The translations under genes were made by a program, and so were the position numbers. From Anaerolineae bacterium (GTDB lineage: Bacteria; Chloroflexota; Anaerolineae; B4-G1): 5,056 nt of DNA. The notes beneath the pieces were generated by a model. It searched no databases, was not told the origin of the DNA, and was given only the letters and a program-made list of their open reading frames with translations. Of this stretch, positions 1 to 5,056 are shown in pieces (positions within the stretch are counted from its first letter, which is position 1; each line of letters starts with the position of its first letter). The DNA lies in assembly GCA_030612185.1 (NCBI GenBank), contig JAUWOI010000363.1, positions 1 through 5,056 of the forward strand, written 5' to 3'.

Positions 1-1436
1 GTCAGATCCATAATGTGGGTCTCCTCCACCGTCTTGCCTGCTTTGATCTCTGGTCCCCAGGCGACGAAGATGCCGTGCAGCCGGTGGCAGCCGGAGTCGC
101 CGCGGATCTGGCGGGTGACGATGCGGCTGTCGGTGGCAAAGAGGGGAAAAACGATGGTCCGGTAGCCGTCCAGGACGATGTGCAGGTCTGGACTACGGTG
201 ATCGTAAGGACCATGGACGACGTGGTCGCTAGGAACGATCTTGTCTACCAGCGGTTGACCGGTCTCTGGGTGGCGCAAGTCTGACAATGCTTCTATCACT
301 CGCCGTCGCACGGCTTCGTACTCCGCGCCCGGCTCGACGATGCCCTCCGGTTCGCGCCCTTTGAGATTGACGTAGATTTGGCCGACGTGGCCGATGGAGT
401 AGGCGAGCGTGCGCGACCAGTCTACATCATCAAAGGACAGAAACTTGCCCACTACCTTGTTGCGGGTGGACTTGGAGACCTGCCAGACGTAGTTTTGCAG
501 GCCTGTGCGCTCGATCAGGTGCCAGATGGACGCCGGGGTGAGGCCAGCGCGGAAGAGGCCGGTCTTGAGCCGCGTCCACGCCCCGCGCTTCAGTTGCAGC
601 AAGCCCTTGTCCAGCAGGAACAGGTTCATATTGACGACGTAGTGCAGCGGGCCGAAGCCGTGGTCGGACATCACGATGACAGCGGTGTCGTCTGTGATGC
701 GGTTGAGCATCTGGCCGATGAAGCCGTCTATGCGCTGGTAGATCTGCCTGAGCGCCGGGCCGAAGCGAGCGGCGGCCCGGGAGTCGTAGCGAGGATGGGT
801 GGGATCTATGAACTTCCAGAAGGCGTGCTGCATGATGTCGGTGGCCTGGAAGTGGAACATCAGGAAGTCGTAGGGGTAGTCGGTCATCAGCCGCAGCGCA
901 TATTCCCCCCGCTGCTCGACCATGTCTAGCAGGTCGGTTGCGAACTCCGCCTCGTTGCCTTGTTTGTACTGAACGTGCGGGGCGATGCGGTAGGGTTTCA
1001 TCTGGCCGGCGTAACAGTCGAGCAGGTCGGCCGGGTAGGTGAAGGTGCCGCTCACAGGGGAGAGCATCCCGGAGATGATGAATCCGTTGACCGGAGCGGG
1101 CGGGTAGGTGACGGGAACGTTCATCACGCCAACATGCCGGCCGGCCTCGGAGAGGATCTGCCACAGCGTCGGAGTGCGGATGGAGGTGGCGTTGACCAGT
1201 TCGAACTGCCCGCCCATCGGCCGGATGAAGTCGAACACGCCATGCTTGCCAGGGTTCTTGCCGGTAGCAAAGGTGGTCCAGGCCGGCGCGGTGACCGGCG
1301 GGAGCGTGGATTCCAGCGGGCCGTGGACGCCCTCGGCCATCAGCCGGGCCAGGTTGGGCAGGTCTCCTGCCTCCGCCCAGGGCCGGATCAGGTCGAAGGT
1401 CGCCCCGTCAATTCCGATAACCAGTACGCGACTCAT
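1..1436 (-). CDS. Alkaline phosphatase superfamily protein (type I phosphodiesterase / nucleotide pyrophosphatase-like), 3' end cut by window
   Basis: The frame is open from ATG at 1436 to the left edge; 478 residues are visible and the C-terminus is missing. The metal-site set of the phosphodiesterase/nucleotide pyrophosphatase fold can be read in order: D10 in VIGIDG, the probable nucleophile T49 in LPPVTAPAWTT followed by TGKNPGKHG, D200 and H204 in HFQATDIMQHAFW, D258-H259 in VMSDHGFGP, and H451 (H454 is an alternative) in GCHRLHGIF. All seven expected ligands are present, so the enzyme is probably active. The family hydrolyses phosphomonoesters or phosphodiesters with two metal ions, but the substrate cannot be read here. 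There is no signal peptide, so a cytoplasmic location is likely. The layout resembles COG3379 predicted phosphatases of Chloroflexota and archaea. Its start overlaps the upstream glycosyltransferase stop as ATGA, and AGGAGG lies four bases upstream, so the two are translationally coupled. Confidence 0.9.
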   Translation of the reverse strand, partial: MSRVLVIGIDGATFDLIRPWAEAGDLPNLARLMAEGVHGPLESTLPPVTAPAWTTFATGKNPGKHGVFDFIRPMGGQFELVNATSIRTPTLWQILSEAGRHVGVMNVPVTYPPAPVNGFIISGMLSPVSGTFTYPADLLDCYAGQMKPYRIAPHVQYKQGNEAEFATDLLDMVEQRGEYALRLMTDYPYDFLMFHFQATDIMQHAFWKFIDPTHPRYDSRAAARFGPALRQIYQRIDGFIGQMLNRITDDTAVIVMSDHGFGPLHYVVNMNLFLLDKGLLQLKRGAWTRLKTGLFRAGLTPASIWHLIERTGLQNYVWQVSKSTRNKVVGKFLSFDDVDWSRTLAYSIGHVGQIYVNLKGREPEGIVEPGAEYEAVRRRVIEALSDLRHPETGQPLVDKIVPSDHVVHGPYDHRSPDLHIVLDGYRTIVFPLFATDSRIVTRQIRGDSGCHRLHGIFVAWGPEIKAGKTVEETHIMDL

Positions 1437-2446
1437 TTGGCCTCCTGTTCGCCCTCCAGCACCTGGCGGACGACGTAGATGGGCTTATCCTGCGTCTCGT
1501 GGTAGGTGCGGGTGAGGATTTCGCCCAGCAGCCCCATCATCAGGAACTGGATGCCCACTACCACCAGCAGCACGGCCAGCATCGTCCACGGGTTCGAGCC
1601 GACGCGGAAGACGCGGTACGCTTCCTCGCCGTAGAGCAGGCCGTTGACTATTTTAGTGCCTGCCAGGTACACGAGGATCAGCCCGCCTATCCCGCTGCTC
1701 AACAGTCCCACCGTGCCGAAGAGTTGCATCGGGCGGCTGGAGAAACTGAGCAGGAAGGAGACGGTGAGCAGGTCGAGGATGACGCGGGGGGTGCGGGAGA
1801 GTGCGCCGTATTTGGACTGGCCGACCTTACGCGGGCGGTCATTGACCACCACTTCGGCTACGCGCGCCCCGATCTGGCTGGCGATCTCCGGGATGAAGCG
1901 GTGCAGTTCGCCGTAGAGGTGCATTTGCTTGACCAGGTCTCGGCGAAGCGCTTTCAGTGAGCAGCCCCGGTCGTGCAGCCGGACGTCGCTGGCGTTGGCG
2001 ATAAGCCAGTTGGCGATCATTGAGGGTAGTTTGCGGGTCAGGAAAGGTTCCCTGCGATTCTGTCGCCACCCGCCGACCAGGTCGTAGTCCCCTTCCGCCA
2101 TCACTTCCAGCAGGCGAGGGATGTCAGCCGGGTCGTTCTGACCATCGGCGTCTATCGTGATGATGATCTCGCCCCGGGCATAGTCGAAGCCAGCGGCGAA
2201 GGCAGCCGTCTGGCCGAAGTTGCGGCGGAACTGAACGATACGCAGGTGTGACTCCTGTTCCTGAAGACGGCGGAGGACGGCCACGCTGTCGTCAGAACTG
2301 CCGTCGTCCACAGCGATGATTTCGTAACTGCGACCCAGTTGATCCAGCACGGCCGTCAGTTCGGGGATCAGGCCGGGCAGGGAGCCAGCCTCGTTGTAGA
2401 CTGGCAGTACGATGGATAGATCAAGAGAGGGATTAGTTATGTTCAT
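1433..2446 (-). CDS. Family 2 glycosyltransferase, DPM1/GtrB/ArnC-like, with two C-terminal membrane helices
   Basis: This 337-residue protein (counted from ATG 2446) has a GT-A domain at about 9-215: LSIVLPVYNE at the N-terminus, VDDGSSDD at 46-53, the metal-binding DADGQNDP at 99-106, the acceptor-loop-like HRFIPEIA at 182-189 and GQSKYG at 209-214. Two hydrophobic segments follow at about 240-263 and 287-308, then a short cytoplasmic tail. This order is typical of enzymes that move a sugar from a nucleotide donor to dolichyl- or undecaprenyl-phosphate at the inner face of the membrane. Donor and acceptor are inferred from family only. A GTG at 2455 would add three residues; ATG 2446 is preferred, though neither has a clear Shine-Dalgarno. 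The last codon overlaps the phosphodiesterase start, and a promoter lies just upstream at 2480-2507, so these two genes can form their own operon. Confidence 0.9.
   Translation of the reverse strand: MNITNPSLDLSIVLPVYNEAGSLPGLIPELTAVLDQLGRSYEIIAVDDGSSDDSVAVLRRLQEQESHLRIVQFRRNFGQTAAFAAGFDYARGEIIITIDADGQNDPADIPRLLEVMAEGDYDLVGGWRQNRREPFLTRKLPSMIANWLIANASDVRLHDRGCSLKALRRDLVKQMHLYGELHRFIPEIASQIGARVAEVVVNDRPRKVGQSKYGALSRTPRVILDLLTVSFLLSFSSRPMQLFGTVGLLSSGIGGLILVYLAGTKIVNGLLYGEEAYRVFRVGSNPWTMLAVLLVVVGIQFLMMGLLGEILTRTYHETQDKPIYVVRQVLEGEQEAK
1441..1446 (-). promoter_or_regulatory. Shine-Dalgarno of the phosphodiesterase gene
   Basis: The minus strand reads AGGAGG, then CCAA, then ATG at 1436. The site lies inside the last codons of the glycosyltransferase gene and fixes the downstream start at the ATGA overlap. 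It is the strongest ribosome binding site in the window. Confidence 0.8.
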
Positions 2447-2450
2447 CAGG

Positions 2451-2477
2451 TTCACGTTTCACATCTTCACGTTTCAC
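2451..2477 (-). repeat. 12-bp direct repeat in the glycosyltransferase leader
   Basis: TTCACGTTTCAC (plus strand) occurs at 2451-2462 and again at 2466-2477, separated by ATC. Each copy is itself close to two runs of a TTTCACR heptad. On the transcript this reads GUGAAACGUGAA twice and fills nearly all of the predicted untranslated leader, from about +1 to the start codon. It could be an operator, an RNA element or a copy of a dispersed repeat family; the sequence alone does not decide. Confidence 0.75.
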
Positions 2478-2479
2478 GC

Positions 2480-2507
2480 ATTATAACACACTGCCCCGGC
2501 GGGTCAA
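2480..2507 (-). promoter_or_regulatory. Sigma70-type promoter for the glycosyltransferase-phosphodiesterase pair
   Basis: On the minus strand TTGACC (2507-2502) is followed after 16 bases by a perfect TATAAT (2485-2480), which is preceded by TGT, giving an extended -10. The -35 overlaps the TGA stop of surE. Predicted +1 is near 2473, leaving a leader of about 27 bases before ATG 2446. The match is good, but no expression evidence is available. Confidence 0.6.
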
Positions 2508-3361
2508 AGTATCGTTGGGCCGCGAAGCAGTGCCTCTACTTCCCTGGATTCGACCCGGGAGGTCAGATCCAGGGTGAGGGGCGCGACGGAGACGACGCGG
2601 TCCACCACCAGGGCGTAGATGTCGGAGTCGGGCTCGGTGCGCTCGGGGTCGGCGAGCATTGTGTAGTCCATGCGCATTGGCTCCGCCAGATCGCCACGTT
2701 GCGGTGGGATGGGGACGAAGTAGGTGTGGCGCGATACGCGGGTCAGCCGCCAGGGAGTCTCCAGCGTGGCGTCGGACGGCACGTCCAGTTTGAGCAGGTC
2801 TACGTCGAACGGGAGGAGGGTGGCGAGGATGCGGCGGGCAATCAGGCGGGTGAAGTGGATAGCGGCAGTGAAGTCTACGCTATCGGAGGGATTGATGTGG
2901 GTCTCTTTGGGGGTTTGGAGTGAGGCTGCCAGGGCGGGGATGCCGTGATCTGCCGCTTGCAGCGCCGCGCCGACGGTGCCGGAGATGGTGACGTCGGTGC
3001 CCAGGTTCTCGCCGTAGTTGATGCCGGAGATGAGGAGCGCCGGCCGGCGGGGGGCCAGTTCGAGCAGCGCATGCGCCACGGCCAGGGCTGGGGAAGCATT
3101 CACCTGGTAGGCCGTGACCGGCTGCCCATCTATCTCTAGCGGGACACGCGAGATGTATCCTTTGGTGCCTGGCGGCATGCTGCGGCCTGCGCCCGACCAC
3201 TGCTGGTCGGGGGCGACGACGAGCGGTTCCCCTAGTGGCAGGGCGGCCCGCACCGCTGCTCGCAGCCCCGGCGATGTGATGCCGTCGTCGTTGGTGATCA
3301 GGATTAGAGGATTTCGAATTACGAATTGCGAATGGCGAATTGTAGAAGTATGTGTTGGCAT
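2504..3361 (-). CDS. surE: SurE-family 5'/3'-nucleotidase (survival protein SurE)
   Basis: A 285-residue protein from ATG 3361. SurE is a metal-dependent phosphatase that removes phosphate from nucleoside monophosphates, usually in the cytoplasm. Visible catalytic positions are D25-D26 in LITNDDGI, S56 in VAPDQQWSGAG and N115 in ISGINYGENLG; SGTVGAA and the C-terminal SVAPLTLDLT strand also fit the family. The loop that in E. coli reads GTPTDC is replaced by NASPALA (88-94), an unusual change. The core normally begins about three residues before the ILITNDDG strand, so a tail of roughly 16 residues precedes it here; part of it (IRHSQFVIRN) is encoded by a 7-bp tandem repeat. No ATG, GTG or TTG lies between the repeat and the catalytic Asp pair, so the repeat is probably translated. 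A TTG at 3397 is the other in-frame start but would lie in the predicted -35. No Shine-Dalgarno is seen; a leaderless mRNA is plausible. Confidence 0.9.
   Translation of the reverse strand: MPTHTSTIRHSQFVIRNPLILITNDDGITSPGLRAAVRAALPLGEPLVVAPDQQWSGAGRSMPPGTKGYISRVPLEIDGQPVTAYQVNASPALAVAHALLELAPRRPALLISGINYGENLGTDVTISGTVGAALQAADHGIPALAASLQTPKETHINPSDSVDFTAAIHFTRLIARRILATLLPFDVDLLKLDVPSDATLETPWRLTRVSRHTYFVPIPPQRGDLAEPMRMDYTMLADPERTEPDSDIYALVVDRVVSVAPLTLDLTSRVESREVEALLRGPTIL
3315..3342 (-). repeat. Four-copy 7-bp tandem repeat in the 5' end of surE
   Basis: On the plus strand the units are CGAATTA, CGAATTG, CGAATGG and CGAATTG, in an unbroken run of 28 bases. Seven is not a multiple of three, so gain or loss of one or two units would shift the reading frame between ATG 3361 and the catalytic DD motif. 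Heptameric repeats of this kind are known in cyanobacteria and I recall similar AATTCG-rich runs in Chloroflexota; that recollection was not checked. Confidence 0.85.
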
Positions 3362-3368
3362 AACGATT

Positions 3369-3397
3369 ATGATAACAGGAAAGGGGCTTTTGGGCAA
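3369..3397 (-). promoter_or_regulatory. Probable surE promoter with extended -10
   Basis: The minus strand carries TTGCCC (3397-3392), a 17-base spacer and TATCAT (3374-3369), with TGT directly before the -10. Predicted +1 is about 3362, one base before ATG 3361, so the transcript would be leaderless or nearly so. This also argues against a TTG start at 3397, which would lie within the -35. The -35 is a weak match. Confidence 0.45.
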
Positions 3398-3459
3398 ATG
3401 TCATCGCGCTGATCATGACCAGCAGCCAACAAGAAGGTATCTTCTAAAACGTGGGGGTG

Positions 3460-3557
3460 AGACCTCCGAGGTTTACGAATTTGTGCTCCTCAGGCAGTTG
3501 TCAGCGGCACGTTGCTCGCTTTCCAGACTCAATGCACAGCCCAAACCTCGGAGGTCT
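3460..3557. repeat. 98-bp segment bounded by a perfect 15-bp inverted repeat
   Basis: AGACCTCCGAGGTTT at 3460-3474 is exactly matched by its reverse complement at 3543-3557, with 68 bases between. Each arm is itself nearly palindromic (ACCTC, one base, GAGGT). The right arm starts 11 bases after the lipoprotein stop. No T-tract follows directly on either strand and no clear target duplication flanks it, so neither a standard terminator nor a proven mobile element can be claimed. The rest of the 3398-3568 gap holds no gene that I can support, only a weak 5-bp hairpin at 3432-3445. Confidence 0.8.
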
Positions 3558-3568
3558 TAGTGGTAGAT

Positions 3569-4669
3569 CTATGGGATCGTCACCTCGGCGCGGCCCAGCA
3601 ATTCCAGCGGGTGGACGTCGAAGTGCTGCACACCCCAAACCTCCACGGTGTACGTGCCAGGGGACATGCTGGTCAGGTCCGCCGTCAACTGGTAGCCGCA
3701 CATGCAGCGGCACACCTCGCCGACGTTAGTCTCTATGATCTTGATGACCGACCCATCCCGCCCGGCTGCCAGCGCCAGTTCCGCGCAACAGACGTAGGAG
3801 AGGTTCTGCTCGACGTGGATGGCCCCGTCCTGGACGGTGCTCTCCATCCCCGCCCACTCACTCAGAGTGTCGGGCGGTATGGTTTCGTCGCACGGGCCGA
3901 CGCTGGTAGAGAGAAGGGGTGTCTTCGTGTCGGTGTCGGTCACCTGCCCGCCGGTCTCCAGCGTGCCGGTCCAGATGAGACCCGCCCGCTGGTGGGCCAG
4001 GATGGCCTCATAAGTGGGCTGAGGCACCACGGGGTGAGATATCTGCATGCTCCACTCCCCGCTTCGCCAGACCCGGGTGGAAGCCCCCACGAGACCCGGC
4101 GACGTGACGTCCTCCGGCGCCCATTCCCCCTGCTGATCCAGCCCGAAGCCGGGGTAGGTCTGGGTCAGATGGGCCAGAAAGGCATGGAAGATGGCCTCTG
4201 GGTCGCCCTCGTGCGGTGAGGCTGACTGGCAGATGACTACACTCTGCCCTGTCCGGTCGGTGTGAACCGCGTACTGTTCTCCCAGGACCTCCAGAATGAA
4301 CCGGTAGCCGGGAGTGAGAACCTGGGCGTACATCATCCCCGGCTGGGGGCAGCCCAGGCTGGCATCGGACCACTCGACCGGTTCGGAGGAGAGAACGGAC
4401 ACTTCCTCCAGGGAGATGTCAAGTTCGGCAGCCAGGTGGGCCACGGCGGCGGTCACGGGCTTTGCCGGGGGGCCTGGTGGGGGCAAAATGGGGCTTGTCC
4501 CTGGTTCGGGCAGGGGAGATTCGGGCAAGGGACTATCGCCTGGGTCAGGCTGTACCGGGGTACCAGGGCCAGCCTCATGCGTGGCCTCGGGGGTGGACTG
4601 AGGGCGCGATCCGCAGGCTGCCAGCAGGAGTGCCAGCAGGGACAAAAGGGCAATGTATCGTATTTTCAT
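3569..4669 (-). CDS. Secreted lipoprotein with Pro-rich linker and Cys-rich C-terminal domain, function unknown
   Basis: A 366-residue protein starting at ATG 4669, seven bases after an AGGAG site. The N-terminus is a lipoprotein signal: MKIR, a Leu/Ala-rich core and the lipobox L16-A17-A18-C19, so it should be lipid-anchored outside the cytoplasmic membrane. A Pro/Glu/Ser-rich linker spans about 21-70. Domain 1, about 72-147, has VEWSDASLGCP (98-108), TPGYRF and YAVHTDRTG; I recall this W-D-LGC...PGY...HT pattern from other envelope proteins but cannot name the family. A middle region (about 150-275) has no motif I recognise. Domain 2, about 280-365, has C294-C295, then C320, C322 and C324 in CRCMCGY, followed by a beta-rich SPGTYTVEVWG end. 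The Cys cluster may form disulfides or bind a metal. It is transcribed alone from its own promoter. I do not assign a function. Confidence 0.85.
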   Translation of the reverse strand: MKIRYIALLSLLALLLAACGSRPQSTPEATHEAGPGTPVQPDPGDSPLPESPLPEPGTSPILPPPGPPAKPVTAAVAHLAAELDISLEEVSVLSSEPVEWSDASLGCPQPGMMYAQVLTPGYRFILEVLGEQYAVHTDRTGQSVVICQSASPHEGDPEAIFHAFLAHLTQTYPGFGLDQQGEWAPEDVTSPGLVGASTRVWRSGEWSMQISHPVVPQPTYEAILAHQRAGLIWTGTLETGGQVTDTDTKTPLLSTSVGPCDETIPPDTLSEWAGMESTVQDGAIHVEQNLSYVCCAELALAAGRDGSVIKIIETNVGEVCRCMCGYQLTADLTSMSPGTYTVEVWGVQHFDVHPLELLGRAEVTIP

Positions 4670-4675
4670 CGGTTG

Positions 4676-4681
4676 TCTCCT
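4676..4681 (-). promoter_or_regulatory. Shine-Dalgarno of the lipoprotein gene
   Basis: The minus strand reads AGGAGA ending at 4676, with AGGAG seven bases from ATG 4669. It directly follows the A/C-only repeat leader, which should leave the site unstructured and open to ribosomes. Confidence 0.8.
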
Positions 4682-4685
4682 GTGG

Positions 4686-4740
4686 TTGGTTTGTTGGTTT
4701 GTTAGTTTGTTTGTTTGTTGGTTTGTTAGTTTGTTGTTAG
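4686..4740 (-). repeat. 8-bp tandem repeat in the lipoprotein leader
   Basis: Plus-strand units of TTRGTTTG lie end to end at 4686-4693, 4694-4701, 4702-4709, 4710-4717 (TTTGTTTG variant), 4718-4725 and 4726-4733, with a partial seventh to 4740. On the transcript the stretch is only A and C (units like CAAACYAA), so it cannot fold on itself. It separates the predicted +1 from the ribosome binding site; copy-number change would alter leader length without touching the reading frame. Confidence 0.9.
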
Positions 4741-4770
4741 ACTCCTGTTCTTATAGACGTCGTTTGGTGG

Positions 4771-4786
4771 CCGTTGGTTCCAACGG
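4771..4786. promoter_or_regulatory. 16-bp dyad at the predicted lipoprotein transcription start (operator or 5' hairpin)
   Basis: CCGTTGG (4771-4777) and CCAACGG (4780-4786) are perfect 7-bp arms around TT. With +1 predicted at about 4786-4788, the dyad begins at the transcript's 5' end. It could bind a dimeric regulator at +1 or form a 5' stem-loop that protects the mRNA. Confidence 0.55.
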
Positions 4787-4792
4787 GATGCT

Positions 4793-4821
4793 ATGTTATA
4801 TCTGTTTTTGGAAGTTGTCAA
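4793..4821 (-). promoter_or_regulatory. Sigma70-type promoter of the lipoprotein gene
   Basis: A perfect TTGACA (4821-4816) on the minus strand is followed after 17 bases by TAACAT (4798-4793), or after 15 bases by TATAAC (4800-4795). Predicted +1 is 4786-4788, giving a leader of about 117 bases. The site lies between the upstream gene's terminator and the lipoprotein, as expected for an independent unit. Confidence 0.6.
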
Positions 4822-4855
4822 AGCGCAGCGGGTTGGGTACAGTACGAGCACCATA

Positions 4856-4890
4856 AAGCCGGGGAGTCCTCAAGCGGATCTCCCCGGCTT
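4856..4890 (-). terminator. Hairpin terminator after the acidic-tail gene
   Basis: AAGCCGGGGAG (4856-4866) pairs perfectly with CTCCCCGGCTT (4880-4890) across a 13-base loop. On the minus strand the stem ends in TTTATGG, a short T-run, and it starts 23 bases after the TAA of the upstream gene. The T-run is weak for an intrinsic terminator, but position and stem strength support the role. The plus-strand side is followed by CTGATG, which fits less well. Confidence 0.6.
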
Positions 4891-4913
4891 CTGATGACAC
4901 GTAGTTGTGTGTC

Positions 4914-5056
4914 TTACGTCTCGCTGCTTTCAGTCTCTTCCTGGGATTCAGAGGATTCCGGTTCTTCGTCTGTCGCCAGCATCGGCGCTGGTGGGGAAGG
5001 GAATTCTACCAATCCCGCTTCCTCTTCTTCCGCTTCCTCTGCGGGTGGGACTTCAG
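4914..5056 (-). CDS. C-terminal end of a protein with a Glu/Pro/Ser-rich acidic tail (5' part outside window)
   Basis: The frame enters at the right edge and reads 46 codons to a TAA at 4916-4914. The visible tail is strongly acidic: EVPPAEEAEEEEAG, then PSPPAP, then DEEPESSESQEE, ending SSET. Such low-complexity tails occur on several ribosomal proteins, translation factors and chaperones, and no domain is visible to choose among them. Direction is supported by the hairpin that follows the stop and by the shared strand of all other genes. An open plus-strand frame over the same stretch gives only a Ser/Gly-rich mirror and is thought to be a shadow. Identity cannot be given. Confidence 0.6.
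   Translation of the reverse strand, partial: EVPPAEEAEEEEAGLVEFPSPPAPMLATDEEPESSESQEETESSET

Noticed and set aside
378..929. Open frame of 183 codons on the plus strand, opposite the phosphodiesterase
   Set aside because: The minus-strand frame contains all metal-binding motifs of its family; the antisense frame is a by-product of codon bias.
430..1164. Open frame of 244 codons on the minus strand
   Set aside because: It is another frame of the phosphodiesterase gene, rich in Arg, Pro and His as expected of a GC-rich shadow, with no recognisable motif.
3432..3445. AGAAG-GTAT-CTTCT hairpin
   Set aside because: A 5-bp A/T-rich stem is within chance expectation and has no clear role.
3460..3557. 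Inverted repeat as an intrinsic terminator of the lipoprotein gene
   Set aside because: The loop is 68 bases and no T-run follows the distal arm directly (a TTTT occurs only about ten bases later), so a standard intrinsic terminator is not supported.
3512..4219. Open frame of 235 codons on the plus strand
   Set aside because: It runs antisense to the lipoprotein gene, which has a signal peptide, lipobox and ribosome binding site; the plus-strand product has no recognisable feature.
4686..4740. CRISPR-like array
   Set aside because: The units are 8 bp, contiguous and without spacers; this is a simple tandem repeat.
4653..4856. Plus-strand frame giving a Trp/Phe/Leu/Val-rich membrane-like peptide
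   Set aside because: Its hydrophobic character comes only from translating the TTRGTTTG repeat; it overlaps the lipoprotein promoter and lacks a ribosome binding site.
4894..5056. Plus-strand frame from ATG 4894 to the window edge, Ser/Gly-rich
   Set aside because: It is the antisense mirror of the Glu-rich tail; no promoter or ribosome binding site precedes it and all other genes are on the minus strand.

Overview
The window is GC-rich bacterial DNA in which every supported gene lies on the minus strand, so transcription runs from high to low coordinates. Gene content suggests an environmental Chloroflexota (Anaerolineae-like) bacterium: an AkP-superfamily phosphodiesterase of the COG3379 type beside a DPM1/GtrB-type glycosyltransferase, a SurE with a divergent loop, a Cys-rich lipoprotein, and short heptameric repeats at gene starts. 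This assignment is inference; no rRNA or marker gene is present.

Layout in order of transcription. (1) 5056-4914: the acidic C-terminal tail of an unidentified protein, followed by a perfect 11-bp hairpin that probably terminates it. (2) 4821-3569: a promoter with a perfect TTGACA, a 16-bp dyad at the predicted +1, an A/C-only leader built of 8-bp tandem repeats, a good Shine-Dalgarno and a lipoprotein gene. (3) 3568-3398: a gene-poor gap holding a 98-bp segment bounded by a perfect 15-bp inverted repeat. (4) 3397-2504: a promoter with extended -10 and surE, whose predicted start sits about at +1 and whose first codons include a 7-bp tandem repeat. (5) 2507-1: a second strong promoter overlapping the surE stop, a direct repeat filling the short leader, then a polyprenyl-phosphate-type glycosyltransferase gene joined by an ATGA overlap to a phosphodiesterase/phosphatase gene that runs off the left edge.

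The glycosyltransferase and phosphodiesterase are surely co-translated and may act on the same lipid-linked or phospho-sugar substrate; surE probably also reads through into them. The lipoprotein is a separate unit.

The most notable pattern is that each of the three predicted promoters is followed, in the early transcribed region, by its own short tandem or direct repeat of different sequence (8-mer, 7-mer, 12-bp direct repeat). I see no defence system, CRISPR array, transposase or RNA gene, and no convincing new biological system; the repeats and the Cys-rich lipoprotein are the parts worth following up.
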